64,000 bases of DNA from Luteibacter sp. (GCF_009912395.1 NZ_WNDO01000014.1:1-64000), one strand, 5' to 3'; counted from the stretch's first letter, positions 25,936-36,355 are shown. Numbers and translations are program-made. Notes: generated by a model from the letters alone, not told the origin.

Positions 25936-28896
25936 GTGCGGGAAGCGAGGGCAAAGGCAGCCAGAAGCGAGCGGGCCCGCCGGATGCGTCTGGCCACCTG
26001 GGCCGTGTCGCTGGCGGTGAGCGCCGGCGTGGTGGCGATCGTGGGCGCGCTGCAGGTGGATGGCTACCAGCGTCTGCTGGCGGGTTACCGCCGGCAGGTA
26101 TCCGGCGTGGCCAGTTCGCTGGTCCGCGTGGTCGACCAGCAGGTTGATGCCAGCCTGGGCCCCCTGCTCGCCCTGCGTAACGCCGTGGATGGTCCGGAGG
26201 AGGAACCCCTTCGTCGTCGCCTCGCCGAGGTGCAGGCGCGTCATCCGGAGCTTCCCGGTTTCGTGGCGCTGGAGGACGATGGCGACGTGCTCGCCGCCGT
26301 GGGCAATCCCGCCTCGGACTGGCGCCCCGGCATGGGCATGCCCCGTCGAACGGCGCTCGGCGTGGGCGTACGTGTCGCCGTGGCCTCCACCAGCGGTACC
26401 GTGCCTGCCGCTATCCGGGTGATCGCCGACGCAAGGGTGGATCGACCCGCGGCCTTCGGCACCCTCATCGACGCGGCGCGCGTGCGCGATAGCATGCGCC
26501 ACATGATGCCCGGTGGCGGCGCGATGGCCGTGTTCTCGCCGGACGGCACCCTCTTCGCGGCCAATCGCGACGATATCCGGCCGACCTGGCATGTCCAGCC
26601 GCCTTCGCCCGGCAGCGCCGGCGGCGGTGACGACGACGAACACCTCTACGCGTGGGCCTCGTCGGCGCATTACCCCTTTGTGGCGCTGGCCGAACTGGAT
26701 CGTGCGGCGATCCGCGACGAATGGCTGCGCCAGGCGCAACCGACCGTACTGGCGACACTCGGACTGGTGTTGTTGCTCAACCTCGGCGCGGGACTCTTCT
26801 CGCGCGCCTACCGTCGGCAGGATCGTCTCGTCGACGCCCTCAGTCGCACCGCGCGTCACCTGGGCGACGTGCAGCGCACCGGCCATATCGGCCTGTGGGA
26901 GGCTGACCTCACCACCGGCGACATCGCATGGTCGGGCCAGGTCCACGAGATCACCGGCCTGCCACCCGAGCGCGCCTCCGGGCGACAGGGCACCTACTAC
27001 AAGCTCGTGCATCCGGAAGACCAGCCGGTGATGGTGGAGTGGCTGCGCCGTTTCGATGACGGCGACGGCCCCTACGACATCGAGCACCGCCTGTGCCGTC
27101 CCGACGGTCGCGAGGTGCAGGTGAACCTGCGCGGCACGCGGATCACCGACGAGGGCGGCAAGTCGATCCTCGCCGGCACGATCACCGAAATCACGGCGCT
27201 GCACGAAACCCGCCTGCGTTTGCGTCACAGCGATCGCGACCTCGCCGCGAGCGAAGCCGCCTACCGGCGCCTGCTCGCCCGCGTGCCGTTGCCGCTGGTG
27301 ATCGTGCGCGAGGACCGCATCGCTTACGCGAACCGGCTCGCCGAAGAGCGACTGGGTTGCAAGGACAGCACCCTGGTCGGCCGTGAAGCGGCGGCCTTCA
27401 TGGATACCGCGGCGCTGGACGCGATCCGTCGCGGTGGCGAGGGTGGCAGCATCACCGCATGGTTGGAGCCGGAGGAAGGCATGCCCTTCGAGGCGGAACT
27501 GGCCTTGTCCGCCATGCATGACGCGCATGGCCAGGGCACGCTGGTGATCGTTCGCGACGTCACCGAACAGCGCAGCTACGAGGAACGCCTCAACCACCAG
27601 GCCACGCACGATGATCTCACTGGCCTGCCCAATCGACGCGCGCTACGCGAGACCTTGCAGCGGATGGTGCTCGAATCGCGCAAGAACAACCTGGGCCTGA
27701 TGGTGCTCTTCATCGACCTGGACCATTTCAAGGTCATCAACGACGCGCTCGGCCACGCGCTTGGCGACCAGGTGCTGCGTGACATCACGCTGCGTCTGGG
27801 CGATGCGCTGGAAGGCGAAGGCCATATCGGTCGCTTCGGTGGCGACGAGTTCGTGGCCGTGCTGCCCTTCACCTGTTCGCCGGCCAAGGCGCTCGACGTG
27901 CTGCCGCGCATCCAGGACGCCATCGAGGCGCCGCTGGAAGTCGGTGGCACGGTGCAGCGCCTGAAATGCAGTATTGGCGTGGCCTTTGCGTCACGCGACG
28001 GTGCCGATGCCGACACGTTGATCCGTAATGCCGATACGGCCATGTACGACGCGAAGCGCTCGGGTCGCCACACTTGGAAGCGCTATTCGCCCGACATGCA
28101 TGCGGTGGCGATGGCCCGCCTCAACGTGCTCACCCGCCTGTCCGGCGCCAACCTCGACCACGAGTTGGCACTTGCGTGGCAAACCCAGCATGCCGGTGAC
28201 GACGGTCGCGTGATCGGCGTGGAGGCGTTGCTGCGCTGGCCATCCGCACCGGGCGACCTGGGTTCGCCGGACCGGCTCATCCCCTTGCTCGAAGAAACTG
28301 GCGCGATCGTACAGATCGGCCAATGGGTGCTACGCGAGGCCTGCCGTCGGCAGCGCCGGATCGCCGAGATACTGGGCCCCGATTGCCGCATCTCGGTGAA
28401 CGTGTCGGTGCAGCAGCTGGTGCATACCGACCTTGTCGCCGAAGTGCGCCAGGCCTTGCTGGAAACCGGAGCACCCGCTTCCTCGCTGGAGCTGGAGCTG
28501 ACCGAAAGCGCCTTCATGCACGAACCCGAGCGGGCGATCCGCACGCTGCATGAATTGCGGGCTTTGGGCGTGAGCGTCGCGCTCGACGACTTCGGTACCG
28601 GTTACTCCAATCTCACCTACCTGTCTCGCCTGCCGCTGGACAAGATCAAGATCGATCGTCACTTCACCGCGACGCTGCTGCAGGATGACGTGGATACCTC
28701 GATCTGTCGTTCGATCATCTTCCTGGCCCGCAGCCTCAACCTGGAGGTGGTGGCCGAAGGCGTGGAGACCGAGCGCCAGCGCCGCTGGCTGCTCTCCGAA
28801 GGATGCGTCTCCATGCAGGGCTGGCTGTTCTCGCGCGCGGTACCGCTCGATCAGCTGGGCCCGCGACCGACGCCGCTGGACCCGGTCGTCTCCTGA
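25936..28896 (+). CDS. Membrane PAS-GGDEF-EAL cyclic di-GMP signalling protein
   Basis: The product is about 986 aa from GTG 25936, chosen for the AGGGA 10 bp upstream; GTG 25897 and ATG 25984 are alternatives. Two transmembrane helices (near the N-terminus and around LATLGLVLLLNLGAGLF) bracket a periplasmic CHASE-like sensor. A PAS/PAC pair follows, then GGDEF with an intact RFGGDEF motif (about residue 635) and EAL with VEALLRW (Glu about 763), TESAF, DDFGTGYSNL and EGVET. Both synthase and phosphodiesterase residues look intact, so it may be bifunctional or have one domain acting as a sensor. Neighbours give no hint of the stimulus. Confidence 0.9.
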   Translation: MREARAKAARSERARRMRLATWAVSLAVSAGVVAIVGALQVDGYQRLLAGYRRQVSGVASSLVRVVDQQVDASLGPLLALRNAVDGPEEEPLRRRLAEVQARHPELPGFVALEDDGDVLAAVGNPASDWRPGMGMPRRTALGVGVRVAVASTSGTVPAAIRVIADARVDRPAAFGTLIDAARVRDSMRHMMPGGGAMAVFSPDGTLFAANRDDIRPTWHVQPPSPGSAGGGDDDEHLYAWASSAHYPFVALAELDRAAIRDEWLRQAQPTVLATLGLVLLLNLGAGLFSRAYRRQDRLVDALSRTARHLGDVQRTGHIGLWEADLTTGDIAWSGQVHEITGLPPERASGRQGTYYKLVHPEDQPVMVEWLRRFDDGDGPYDIEHRLCRPDGREVQVNLRGTRITDEGGKSILAGTITEITALHETRLRLRHSDRDLAASEAAYRRLLARVPLPLVIVREDRIAYANRLAEERLGCKDSTLVGREAAAFMDTAALDAIRRGGEGGSITAWLEPEEGMPFEAELALSAMHDAHGQGTLVIVRDVTEQRSYEERLNHQATHDDLTGLPNRRALRETLQRMVLESRKNNLGLMVLFIDLDHFKVINDALGHALGDQVLRDITLRLGDALEGEGHIGRFGGDEFVAVLPFTCSPAKALDVLPRIQDAIEAPLEVGGTVQRLKCSIGVAFASRDGADADTLIRNADTAMYDAKRSGRHTWKRYSPDMHAVAMARLNVLTRLSGANLDHELALAWQTQHAGDDGRVIGVEALLRWPSAPGDLGSPDRLIPLLEETGAIVQIGQWVLREACRRQRRIAEILGPDCRISVNVSVQQLVHTDLVAEVRQALLETGAPASSLELELTESAFMHEPERAIRTLHELRALGVSVALDDFGTGYSNLTYLSRLPLDKIKIDRHFTATLLQDDVDTSICRSIIFLARSLNLEVVAEGVETERQRRWLLSEGCVSMQGWLFSRAVPLDQLGPRPTPLDPVVS

Positions 28897-28902
28897 CGCG
28901 GG

Positions 28903-29583
28903 TCAGGCCGCGCGCGAAGTCTGGCCGGTGGGGCGCGCGCGGACCATCTCGGGCGATGGACGAGGGCGCGCCTGGTCGATGGCCGCGAGCTGGGCACGCA
29001 GGCGCTCAAACTTCAGGCGGGCGCGTCGGGCGTTGTGCCGGCGACTCATCGAGGTGAGCGGCAGCACGTTCTTTTCGCCGAAGCCGTCGATGATCACCAG
29101 GCGCGGGCCGCCGCGCGAGTCCGTCCCGTACACGACATTGGCCGCGTGCAGGTCGTTGACGATCACGTAGTGGCGCAGCACTTCCTCGAACAGGCGGTTG
29201 ATCAGCGCATTGATCGCCGGGGTCATGCCCTGGGCCTTCACCATGCTTTCCAGCGACGGCGCCATGCGCCCGTCCTCGCCCGTCACCTTCTCGGAGATCA
29301 GCCCCAGCCCCATGTCGGTGTCGACGAGGCCAATGATGCGGGCCACGGGCGAGGGCTCGTCCGAATAACGGCGCGAGGTCAGGTATTCCTTGAATTCCCG
29401 CATGTAGCTCACATACGGGCCGGTGCGCGCCAGCCTGCGATACCAGGGCGCGTTGAACCAGCGATGCTGCAGGTTGTCCGCGCGCATCACCTTGATCAGC
29501 AGGGCCGGATCGTCCGGATGCTCGTAGATAAAACGACGGCCGCCTGCGGCGACCGGTTCGATCCCCTCTAGTGAGATGATCAT
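28903..29583 (-). CDS. YrbL-like PhoP-regulatory-network family protein
   Basis: The product is 226 aa. The N-terminal half reads like a kinase-fold glycine loop (AAGGRRFIYEHPDDPALLIKVM, shown here in part). The central segment HYVIVNDLHAANVVYG and the later LVIIDGFGEKN correspond to catalytic-loop and metal-binding positions of the YrbL/kinase-like family. Function of YrbL is not known beyond its PhoP-dependent expression in enterics. The start ATG follows AGAGGAGCAAC. The last 30 residues are Arg/Pro-rich and look disordered. It is convergent with the GGDEF/EAL gene, 6 bp apart. Confidence 0.72.
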   Translation of the reverse strand: MIISLEGIEPVAAGGRRFIYEHPDDPALLIKVMRADNLQHRWFNAPWYRRLARTGPYVSYMREFKEYLTSRRYSDEPSPVARIIGLVDTDMGLGLISEKVTGEDGRMAPSLESMVKAQGMTPAINALINRLFEEVLRHYVIVNDLHAANVVYGTDSRGGPRLVIIDGFGEKNVLPLTSMSRRHNARRARLKFERLRAQLAAIDQARPRPSPEMVRARPTGQTSRAA

Positions 29584-29828
29584 GTTGCTCCTCTAGTCCC
29601 TCCCGACCCGCTGGGACCACAAGGGGGCCGGACATGTCGTGGTCCGGCCATACTCCTGTAAGGCAAATGTAAGGTTCCCACGGAACTTTTCCATCCGCAA
29701 GAAAAAACTTGCGTTTCGTCGTTCACGATTCGGCGCCAATGCGTTCGCCGGAAGACGATTTAAGGCGGCGAGGAGAATGCCTACATTGGGAGGGTGGCAA
29801 CCGCCACGGACCGTCCCCAGGTGTCCCC

Positions 29829-30611
29829 ATGTCCCGCGCCCCCGCCTTCTTTATCTCCCACGGTGCCCCGACCTTCGCCCTGGAGCCCGGCCTTCTCGGC
29901 TCGCGCCTGACGGCGCTGGGCGAATCGCTGGCGGACGCGGCGGCGATCCTGGTGGTGTCCCCGCACTGGCAGACCTGCGGCATTCGCGTCACTGGGGCGG
30001 CCAAGCCGGCCACCATCCACGACTTCGGCGGCTTCGCGCCGGAGTTGTACACGCTGACCTATCCGTCGGCCGGTGCGCCGTCGCTCGCGGCGGAGACCGC
30101 ATCGTTGCTGATCGACGCAGGCTTCGTCGCCATGGTGGACGCCGAGCGCGGGTACGACCATGGCGCCTGGGTGCCGTTGCGTTACCTGCGCCCCGAGGCC
30201 GACGTGCCGATGATCCAGGTGTCGATGCCGCACAACCTCGACACCGAGAGCGCTTTGCGTCTTGGTCAGGCGCTCGGCGCCTTGCGTGAGCGCGGCGTGG
30301 TCGTGGTCGGCTCGGGCAGCCTCACTCATAACCTCTACGAGATTCGCCGCGACGGCGGCCAGGGCCATGCCGCCTATGCCGCGGAGTTCGCCGACTGGAG
30401 CCGCAAGGCCGTGCTGGCTGGCGACACCCGCGCCCTGCTCGACTATCGCCGTCTTGCTCCCAGCGCGATCCGCGCCCACCCCACCGAAGAACATTACCTG
30501 CCCCTCCTCGTGGCGGCGGGTGCCGCCGGCGACGACACCCCCACCGCGATCGATGGCGGCATCACCTATGGGGTGCTGTCGATGGATTCGTACGCGTGGG
30601 GCGCACATTGA
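29829..30611 (+). CDS. ygiD: Class III extradiol ring-cleavage dioxygenase (DODA/YgiD-type)
   Basis: The product is 260 aa. This LigB-superfamily enzyme would cleave catecholic rings such as 4,5-DOPA using non-haem iron or zinc. Metal-binding and catalytic His residues appear in FISHGAPTF, VVSPHWQT, YDHGAWVPL and GSLTHNLYEI. The ATG at 29829 fits the family's usual N-terminus (MSRAPAFFISHG). Upstream in-frame sequence does not look coding. It appears monocistronic, with its own downstream neighbour having a clear promoter starting one base after its stop. Substrate is inferred from family only. Confidence 0.87.
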   Translation: MSRAPAFFISHGAPTFALEPGLLGSRLTALGESLADAAAILVVSPHWQTCGIRVTGAAKPATIHDFGGFAPELYTLTYPSAGAPSLAAETASLLIDAGFVAMVDAERGYDHGAWVPLRYLRPEADVPMIQVSMPHNLDTESALRLGQALGALRERGVVVVGSGSLTHNLYEIRRDGGQGHAAYAAEFADWSRKAVLAGDTRALLDYRRLAPSAIRAHPTEEHYLPLLVAAGAAGDDTPTAIDGGITYGVLSMDSYAWGAH

Positions 30612-30639
30612 TTGACAGATGATTTAACCCGGGTAATAT
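30612..30639 (+). promoter_or_regulatory. Sigma-70 promoter for the DUF2239 gene
   Basis: TTGACA at 30612-30617, a 16-bp spacer, and TAATAT at 30634-30639. It starts immediately after the dioxygenase stop codon and 33 bp before the DUF2239 start codon. Confidence 0.7.
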
Positions 30640-30671
30640 CTCGCCGTCGCCTCCATCCAGTGAGATAGCCC

Positions 30672-31244
30672 ATGTCTTCCTTTGCCGCCTTCGACGGCCA
30701 CGTGCGTGTGGCTGCCGGTTCGCTTGCGGACGTCGCCGAGCGTTGCAAGCGATGGCTCGACGAGCATCCGAACGCGTCACCCATCGTCTATGACGACACC
30801 TCCGGTCGGCCGGTGGATATCGACTACCGCGGTACCGTCTCCGACGTGCTCGCCCGGCTGCCTGCCGGGGACACCGAGGTCGAGGTGCCGGTCAAGCGTG
30901 GGCCGGGTCGCCCGAAGCTTGGCGTCGTCGCTCGTGAGGTAACCCTCCTTCCCCGCCATTGGGATTGGCTGGCCAGCCAGCCGGGCGGTTCTTCGGTGGT
31001 GCTGCGCCGACTCGTGGAAAGCGCCAGTCGCGAAGGTGCCCCGGCGGATCGTGTCCGCCAGGCCCGCGAAGCGGTCGACCGCGTGATGTTCGCGCTGGCC
31101 GGTGACCTGCCGGGATACGAGGAGGCGTCGCGCGCGTTCCATCGTCGCGAAGCCGAGCGTTTCGACCAACTCGTCATGGCGTGGCCCGAGGATGTGCGCG
31201 AGTATGTGCGCCACCTTGTGGAGCGCACCGGGAGCGACGCATGA
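30672..31244 (+). CDS. DUF2239 family protein
   Basis: The product is 190 aa. The N-terminus FAAFDGHVRVAAGSLADVA and the VYDDTSGRPVDIDYRGT segment, followed by GPGRPKLGVVAREVTLLPRHWDWL, are typical of DUF2239, a soluble family of unknown function. The GRPKLG and charged helix-rich C-terminus could suggest DNA binding, but this is not established. Its last codons overlap the MATE transporter start (ATGA), so the two are probably translated together. Confidence 0.83.
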   Translation: MSSFAAFDGHVRVAAGSLADVAERCKRWLDEHPNASPIVYDDTSGRPVDIDYRGTVSDVLARLPAGDTEVEVPVKRGPGRPKLGVVAREVTLLPRHWDWLASQPGGSSVVLRRLVESASREGAPADRVRQAREAVDRVMFALAGDLPGYEEASRAFHRREAERFDQLVMAWPEDVREYVRHLVERTGSDA

Positions 31245-32614
31245 AAGCCAACCCTTCGTTTGTCGAAGGCCCCATCGCACGGACGCTGCTGATGTTCGCG
31301 TTGCCCATCCTGGCGACGAACATCCTCCAGTCGCTCAACGCCTCGGTCAACGTGATGTGGATCGGCCGCTTCCTCGGTGAAGCGGCGTTCGCCGCTACCG
31401 CTAACGCCAACCTCATCCTGTTCTTCCTGCTCGGCGTCGTCTTCGGCATCGGCATGGCGACCACGATCATGGTCGGCCAGGCGCTGGGCGCGCGCGACAT
31501 CGCCGAGGCACGCCGTGTCGTGGGCACGGGCCTCGGTTTCTTTGTGCTTCTTTCGGTCCTCGTGGCGACGGCGGGCTACATCACGACGCCAACGGTGCTG
31601 GCCGCCATGGGCACGCCAGCGGACGCGCAGCCCTACGCCATCGCCTACCTTCGCATCATCTTCCTGGCGCTGCCGTCGGCGTACCTGTCCACCCTGCTGG
31701 CGATGGTGATGCGTGGCGCAGGGGATTCGCGGACGCCACTGCTCTTCATGGTCGTTGCCGTGGTGCTGGATATCGCGCTCAATCCGGTGTTCATCTTCGG
31801 CATTGGCCCGATCCCACGTATGGGCATCGCCGGGTCCGCGGTGGCGACGCTGATCGCCCAGGTCATTTCCGTCGTTGCACTGATCGCGTGGCTGTATCGC
31901 CGCAAGTATTTCCTTTGCATCCAGCGCCATGAGCTGAACCTGCTCATTCCCGACCGCGCCGTACTGCGTACGCTGATCTTCAAGGGCATGCCGATGGGCG
32001 CCCAGCTGATCGTGATCTCGTCGTCGGCGATCATCATGATGTCGCTGGTGAATCACCATGGCTCGCAGACCACGGCCGCCTATGGCGCCGCGGTGCAGCT
32101 GTGGAACTACATCCAGATGCCCGCCATCGCCGTGGGTACGGCGGTGTCGGCAATGGTGGCGCAGAACGTCGGAGCACGCCGCTGGGATCGTATCCCCGGC
32201 ATCGGCCGTGCCGGTGTACTCGCCAGCCTGGGCTTCACCGGCGCGCTGGTGATCATCGTGTGCCTGTTCAATCGGGGAGCGCTGTCGATCTTCCTCGGCT
32301 CCGACAGCACCGCCATTGGCATCGCGCAGCATCTGAACCTGATCGTGGTGTGGTCCTACCTGATGTTCGGCGTGACCTTCGTGCTGTTCGGCGTGGTACG
32401 TGCCACGGGCGCGGTGATGTTCCCGCTATGCGTGCTGGCACTCACCATGTGGTTCATCCGCTACCCCTTCGCCTACCTGCTGGGACCTTCATGGGGTGCC
32501 GATGCCATCTGGTGGGCGTTCCCGGCCAGTTCGGCGATATCGGTCCTCATCACGGTGGTGTACTACCGCATGGGCACCTGGAAAAACGCCAGCGTCCTGC
32601 CCGCCGTCGCCTGA
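31241..32614 (+). CDS. MATE family efflux transporter
   Basis: The product is 457 aa with twelve predicted transmembrane helices in two bundles. The N-terminal helix pair (IARTLLMFALPILATNILQS) and the conserved repeats around MVGQALGARD and MVAQNVGARRWDRI are typical of MATE drug/sodium or proton antiporters. The start is the ATG at 31241, overlapping the DUF2239 stop. A REP palindrome pair follows its stop by 5 bp. Substrate unknown. Confidence 0.92.
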   Translation: MKANPSFVEGPIARTLLMFALPILATNILQSLNASVNVMWIGRFLGEAAFAATANANLILFFLLGVVFGIGMATTIMVGQALGARDIAEARRVVGTGLGFFVLLSVLVATAGYITTPTVLAAMGTPADAQPYAIAYLRIIFLALPSAYLSTLLAMVMRGAGDSRTPLLFMVVAVVLDIALNPVFIFGIGPIPRMGIAGSAVATLIAQVISVVALIAWLYRRKYFLCIQRHELNLLIPDRAVLRTLIFKGMPMGAQLIVISSSAIIMMSLVNHHGSQTTAAYGAAVQLWNYIQMPAIAVGTAVSAMVAQNVGARRWDRIPGIGRAGVLASLGFTGALVIIVCLFNRGALSIFLGSDSTAIGIAQHLNLIVVWSYLMFGVTFVLFGVVRATGAVMFPLCVLALTMWFIRYPFAYLLGPSWGADAIWWAFPASSAISVLITVVYYRMGTWKNASVLPAVA

Positions 32615-32618
32615 CTAT

Positions 32619-32698
32619 TGTAGGAGCGCGCTTGCGCGCGATCCGCGAATGCGGCCAGGTTGCCGCTGCCGCAGATCGCGCGCAAGCGCGCTCCTACA
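32619..32698. repeat. Inverted pair of REP-type palindromes
   Basis: TGTAGGAGCGCGCTTGCGCGCGAT at 32619-32642 faces its complement at 32675-32698, with a 32-bp spacer. It lies 5 bp after the MATE stop, and its right arm supplies the stop codon of the 48-aa minus-strand frame. Confidence 0.9.
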
Positions 32699-32840
32699 AG
32701 GAGATCACCGGAATCAGGCCGAACATTTTCATGACCATCAAGGCGATGGACATCCCGATCATGACGGGTTTGAGCTTCTTGCCGTTCATGGCGATGCATG
32801 CAAGAAGAGATGCGGTGATCAGGGGGAGCCAGGGATCCAC
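32694..32840 (-). CDS. Possible 48-aa membrane peptide
   Basis: A GTG-initiated frame encodes VDPWLPLITASLLACIAMNG, then KKLKPVMIGMSIALMVMKMF and GLIPVISL. It reads as two hydrophobic helices joined by a basic GKKLKP loop, a layout typical of small inner-membrane proteins and unlikely by chance. The stop TAG lies inside the REP arm. The ribosome binding site is weak (AGCAAGA). A shorter version from the internal ATG is possible. Function unknown. Confidence 0.45.
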   Translation of the reverse strand: MDPWLPLITASLLACIAMNGKKLKPVMIGMSIALMVMKMFGLIPVISL

Positions 32841-33005
32841 TCAGTCATTCTTGCTGTCGTCCGCGGATCATTGATGCTATTGGCATCTCATCAACCGGGA
32901 TGCAGGTTCATAAATGGTCGTGTAGTGGATGGACGCCGTGGGATGAGTCCTACGCGACCGGGGTGACGATACGTACCCCGGTCGCGTAGCACGCGCGTTG
33001 CGGAA

Positions 33006-36000
33006 TCAGGCGTGATTCTTGCGTATCGCCTTCCAGCGCTTCAGCCGCTTCTTCAGGAGCTTGCGGCGCTTGCGCCGTGCCTTGCGCTCCTTGCGGTCGT
33101 GGTTCCACAGGTAGATCGCCGGGGTGCTCAGCAGGGTGAGCAGCTGCGACACCAGCAGGCCGCCGACGATGGCGATACCCAGCGGGCGGCGCATTTCCGA
33201 ACCCACGCCGAAGCCGATCGCCAGAGGTAGCGCCGCGCCCATCGCCACGAGCGTGGTCATGGTGATGGGGCGGAAGCGTACCAGTGCCGCCTGACGAATC
33301 GCCTGCACGGGCGTCATGCCGTGCTCGCGTTCGGCGACCAGGGCGAAGTCCACCATGAGAATGGCGTTCTTCCTCACGATGCCGGTCAACAGCAGCACCG
33401 CGATGATCGCCATCAGCGTCAACTGGGTCTGTGTCACCAGCATGGCGAGGAAGGCGCCCGCACCCGCCGCCGGTAGCGTGGACAGGATCGTCAACGGATG
33501 GCCCAGGCTCTCGTAGAGGATGCCGAGCACGATATAGACAGCCAGGATCGCGCCGATCAGCAATACCATGCCGTTGGACTTGGCATCCTGCAGGCGTTGG
33601 TTGATGCCGGTGGCGTCCATGCGGATGCCGGAAGGAAGATGGATGGCGCGCAACGCCTGCTCGACCAGCGCGTCGGTCTTGTCCGGGGTGATGCCCGGCG
33701 GCAGGTTTTAGGTGATGTCGGCCGATTCGAGCTGGTTCTGGTGCGTGATGGCCATCGGCGTCGCACGCGGCATCATCTTGGCCACGGCCGATAGAGGCAC
33801 CATCTTGCCCGTGGAGCTTTTCACGTAGGTGTTGAGCAGCGCTTCCGGCGTCAGGGTCTGGGCGGCCGTGGCGGTGAGCACCACCCAATACTGGTTGATG
33901 TCCGAGTAGATGATCGACACCTGGCTCTGGCCGAACGCGTTGTTCAATGCCGTGTCGATCAAGCCCATCGTTACGTTGAGGCGATTGGCCGTATCACGAT
34001 CGACCGTGAGCATCTGCTGCTTTCCCACCACGTCGAAGTCGCTGCCGACATCGCGGAACTCCTTCATCGTGCGCATCTGCCGCACGAGCTTCAGCGCCCA
34101 GGGTTGGAGGTCTTCGCCGTCGGTGCTGATCAGCTGAAATGAATACTGGCCGCGATTGGAGCTGTTGCCACCACCACCCAGGAACTGCATCGGCGTCATG
34201 AAGACCTGTACGTCGGCCAGCTTCTCGTAGGTCTTGCCGAGTCGCTCCATGACCTGTTTGATGGTGTCGCGTCGCTGCCCCGGGGCATTGCCCTTGGGTT
34301 TGAGGTCGATGAACATCATGCCCGAGTTGCCCACCGCGCCGCCGTTGTCGCCGCCGAGGATCGTGGTGACGTCCATCACGGCGGGATCGTTCTGCATGAT
34401 CTCGCCCACTCGCTTCAGGCGGCCACTCATCACCTCGGGCGAGATGTTGGCGTCGGCGGTGACCTCCGCCTGCAGCAGGCCCGTATCCTCATCGGGCATG
34501 AAGTTGCCGCCCGCCGTTTACACCACGGCGAAACCCAGCAGGAACGTGGCGATCAGCAAGGTCAGCGGCTGCCAACGCATGATCCGGCGATGATGCATCG
34601 CCCAATCCAGCGCGCGCTCATAGACGCGCAGCAAGCCCCGGTCGAAACGCTCCAGGCGTTGCTCGATCTTGCCGGGCTTGCGGTCCGGCGGATCGTGCTT
34701 GAGGTAGCGGGCACATAGCGCAGGAGTCAGTGTCAGCGACACGATCGCCGAAATGAGCACGGCCGAGGCGAGAGTCACGGAGAACTCGCGCAACAGCTTG
34801 GTGATCATATTGTTGCCGAACAGCAACGGCGCGAACACGGCCACCAGCGAGATCGTGATGGAGATCACGGTGAAGCCGATCTCGCGCACGCCGTCCAGAG
34901 AAGCCGGCATGGGCTCGGAGCCGTTCTCCATGTGGCGGACGATGTTCTCGATCACCACGATGGCATCGTCCACGACGAAGCCGATACACAGCACCAGCGC
35001 CATGAGTGACATGGTGTTGAGCGTGTAGCCCAGTGTCCACATCACCACGAAAGCGCCGGCAAGCGACAAGGGCACGCTCAGGGTCGCGATGAGGGTGGGC
35101 CCCAGGCGCCTCAGGAACACCAGCATGACCAGCACCACCATCACGATACTGATGAGCAGCGCCACCTTCACTTCGTGCAGGGCGGACTGGGTGGTCTGGG
35201 TGAGATCGAAGATCGGCGTCACCTCGGCGTCCGCCGGCAGCATCGCGCGGAAACGCGGCAGCGCCGCGCGGATCGCCTCGGCCGTGGCGATCGAGTTCGC
35301 CTCCGGTCGCTTGTTGATCTGCATGCTGACCGAGCGCTGGCCCTGGAACCACGCGGCCTGGTACTGGTCCTGCTGGCCGCTGTAGACGGTGGCGATATCG
35401 GACAGGCGTACCGGGACGCCATTGCGCGAGGCGATGAGGATCTTTGCGAACTCCGCCGGCTCGCGCAGACCGTCGTTGGCGATGACGGTCATATTGGTCA
35501 TGCCGTCGCTGAGCAGGCCCTGGGGCGAATTCACGTTGGCCGCGCGTAGCGCGTTGGACACGTCGTTGGCGGTAAGGCCCTTGGCGGCCAACGCCTGTGT
35601 GTTCAGTTCGATGCGCACCGCATGCGGCGTGCCACCGAAGACCTGCACGCGCGATACGCCGTCGATCTGCGCCACGGTGGGGCGAATCTGCGTGTCCACG
35701 AGGTCGAACAGCTTGTCTGGCGGCATCGACTTGGAGGTCAGTGCCACCAGCAGCACGGGGATCTGGCCGGTGTCGAACTTGAAGTACTGCGGGGGCGCTG
35801 GCAGGCCGGGCGGCAGGTCGGCCGCCGATGCGTTGATCGCTGCCTGGACGTCGCGGGCCGCAGCGTCGGTGGTGCGGTCCATCGTGAAACGGATGCGGAC
35901 GAAACCGCTGCCTTCGGAACTGTTCGAGTACATCTGGTCCACGCCGGGAATCCGCCCGAAGTGGCGTTCCAGGGGCGCGATGACCGTCGTGGCCATGGTC

Positions 36001-36170
36001 TGGGCATTGGCACCGGGTAGCTGCACCTGCACGAACACGGCCGGCACTTCCACGGCGGGCAGCGCGGCGACGCCCAGCAGCAGGTAGGCCAGGAAACCGG
36101 CAATGGTCAGTCCGACCGCCAGTAGCGAGGTACCGATCGGCCGGCGAATGAATGGTGCAAAGAAATTCAC
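33006..36170 (-). pseudogene. RND multidrug efflux permease gene with two in-frame ochre codons
   Basis: The frame from GTG 36170 (AGGGAG upstream) to 33006 would encode a 1054-aa RND permease like MdtB/MuxB. The N-terminal FFAPFIRRPIGTSLL, central GATLSVPLSLxGAF-type helices, FVVDDAIVVIENIVRHME and the closing MTPVQAIRQAALVRFRPITMTT region are all present. Two TAA codons interrupt it: 34518-34520, between FLLGFAVV and TAGGNFMPDEDTG, and 33708-33710, between SADIT and NLPPGITPDK. The frame is the same before and after both. At each place a TAC (Tyr) codon would restore a family-like sequence. No periplasmic adaptor gene adjoins it. It is probably non-functional unless the stops are errors. 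Confidence 0.85.
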
Positions 36171-36355
36171 GACACTCCCTGTGATCGCGGGAGACACACC
36201 CGCGCCCGGGCGCACTTTATGCTGTCCGGGCTTCCTTGTGGCTGTGCCTATGGTCAGGCCCCTGCCGGAAGGCAGGGGGCGCCCGTTTATCTTCGCACTT
36301 TGCGGTCAGGGCTTTTCGGGCGTGTGACACACGCCGGGTCACCCTGTCCGCGGTG

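Noticed and set aside
33006..36170. Three separate genes for pieces of an RND pump
   Set aside because: All pieces are in one frame, join across conserved family sequence, and lack ribosome binding sites at the internal starts.
36258..36277. CCCCTGCC/GGCAGGGG hairpin as a btuB terminator
   Set aside because: The stem is good but no T-run follows on the minus strand, so termination is not supported.
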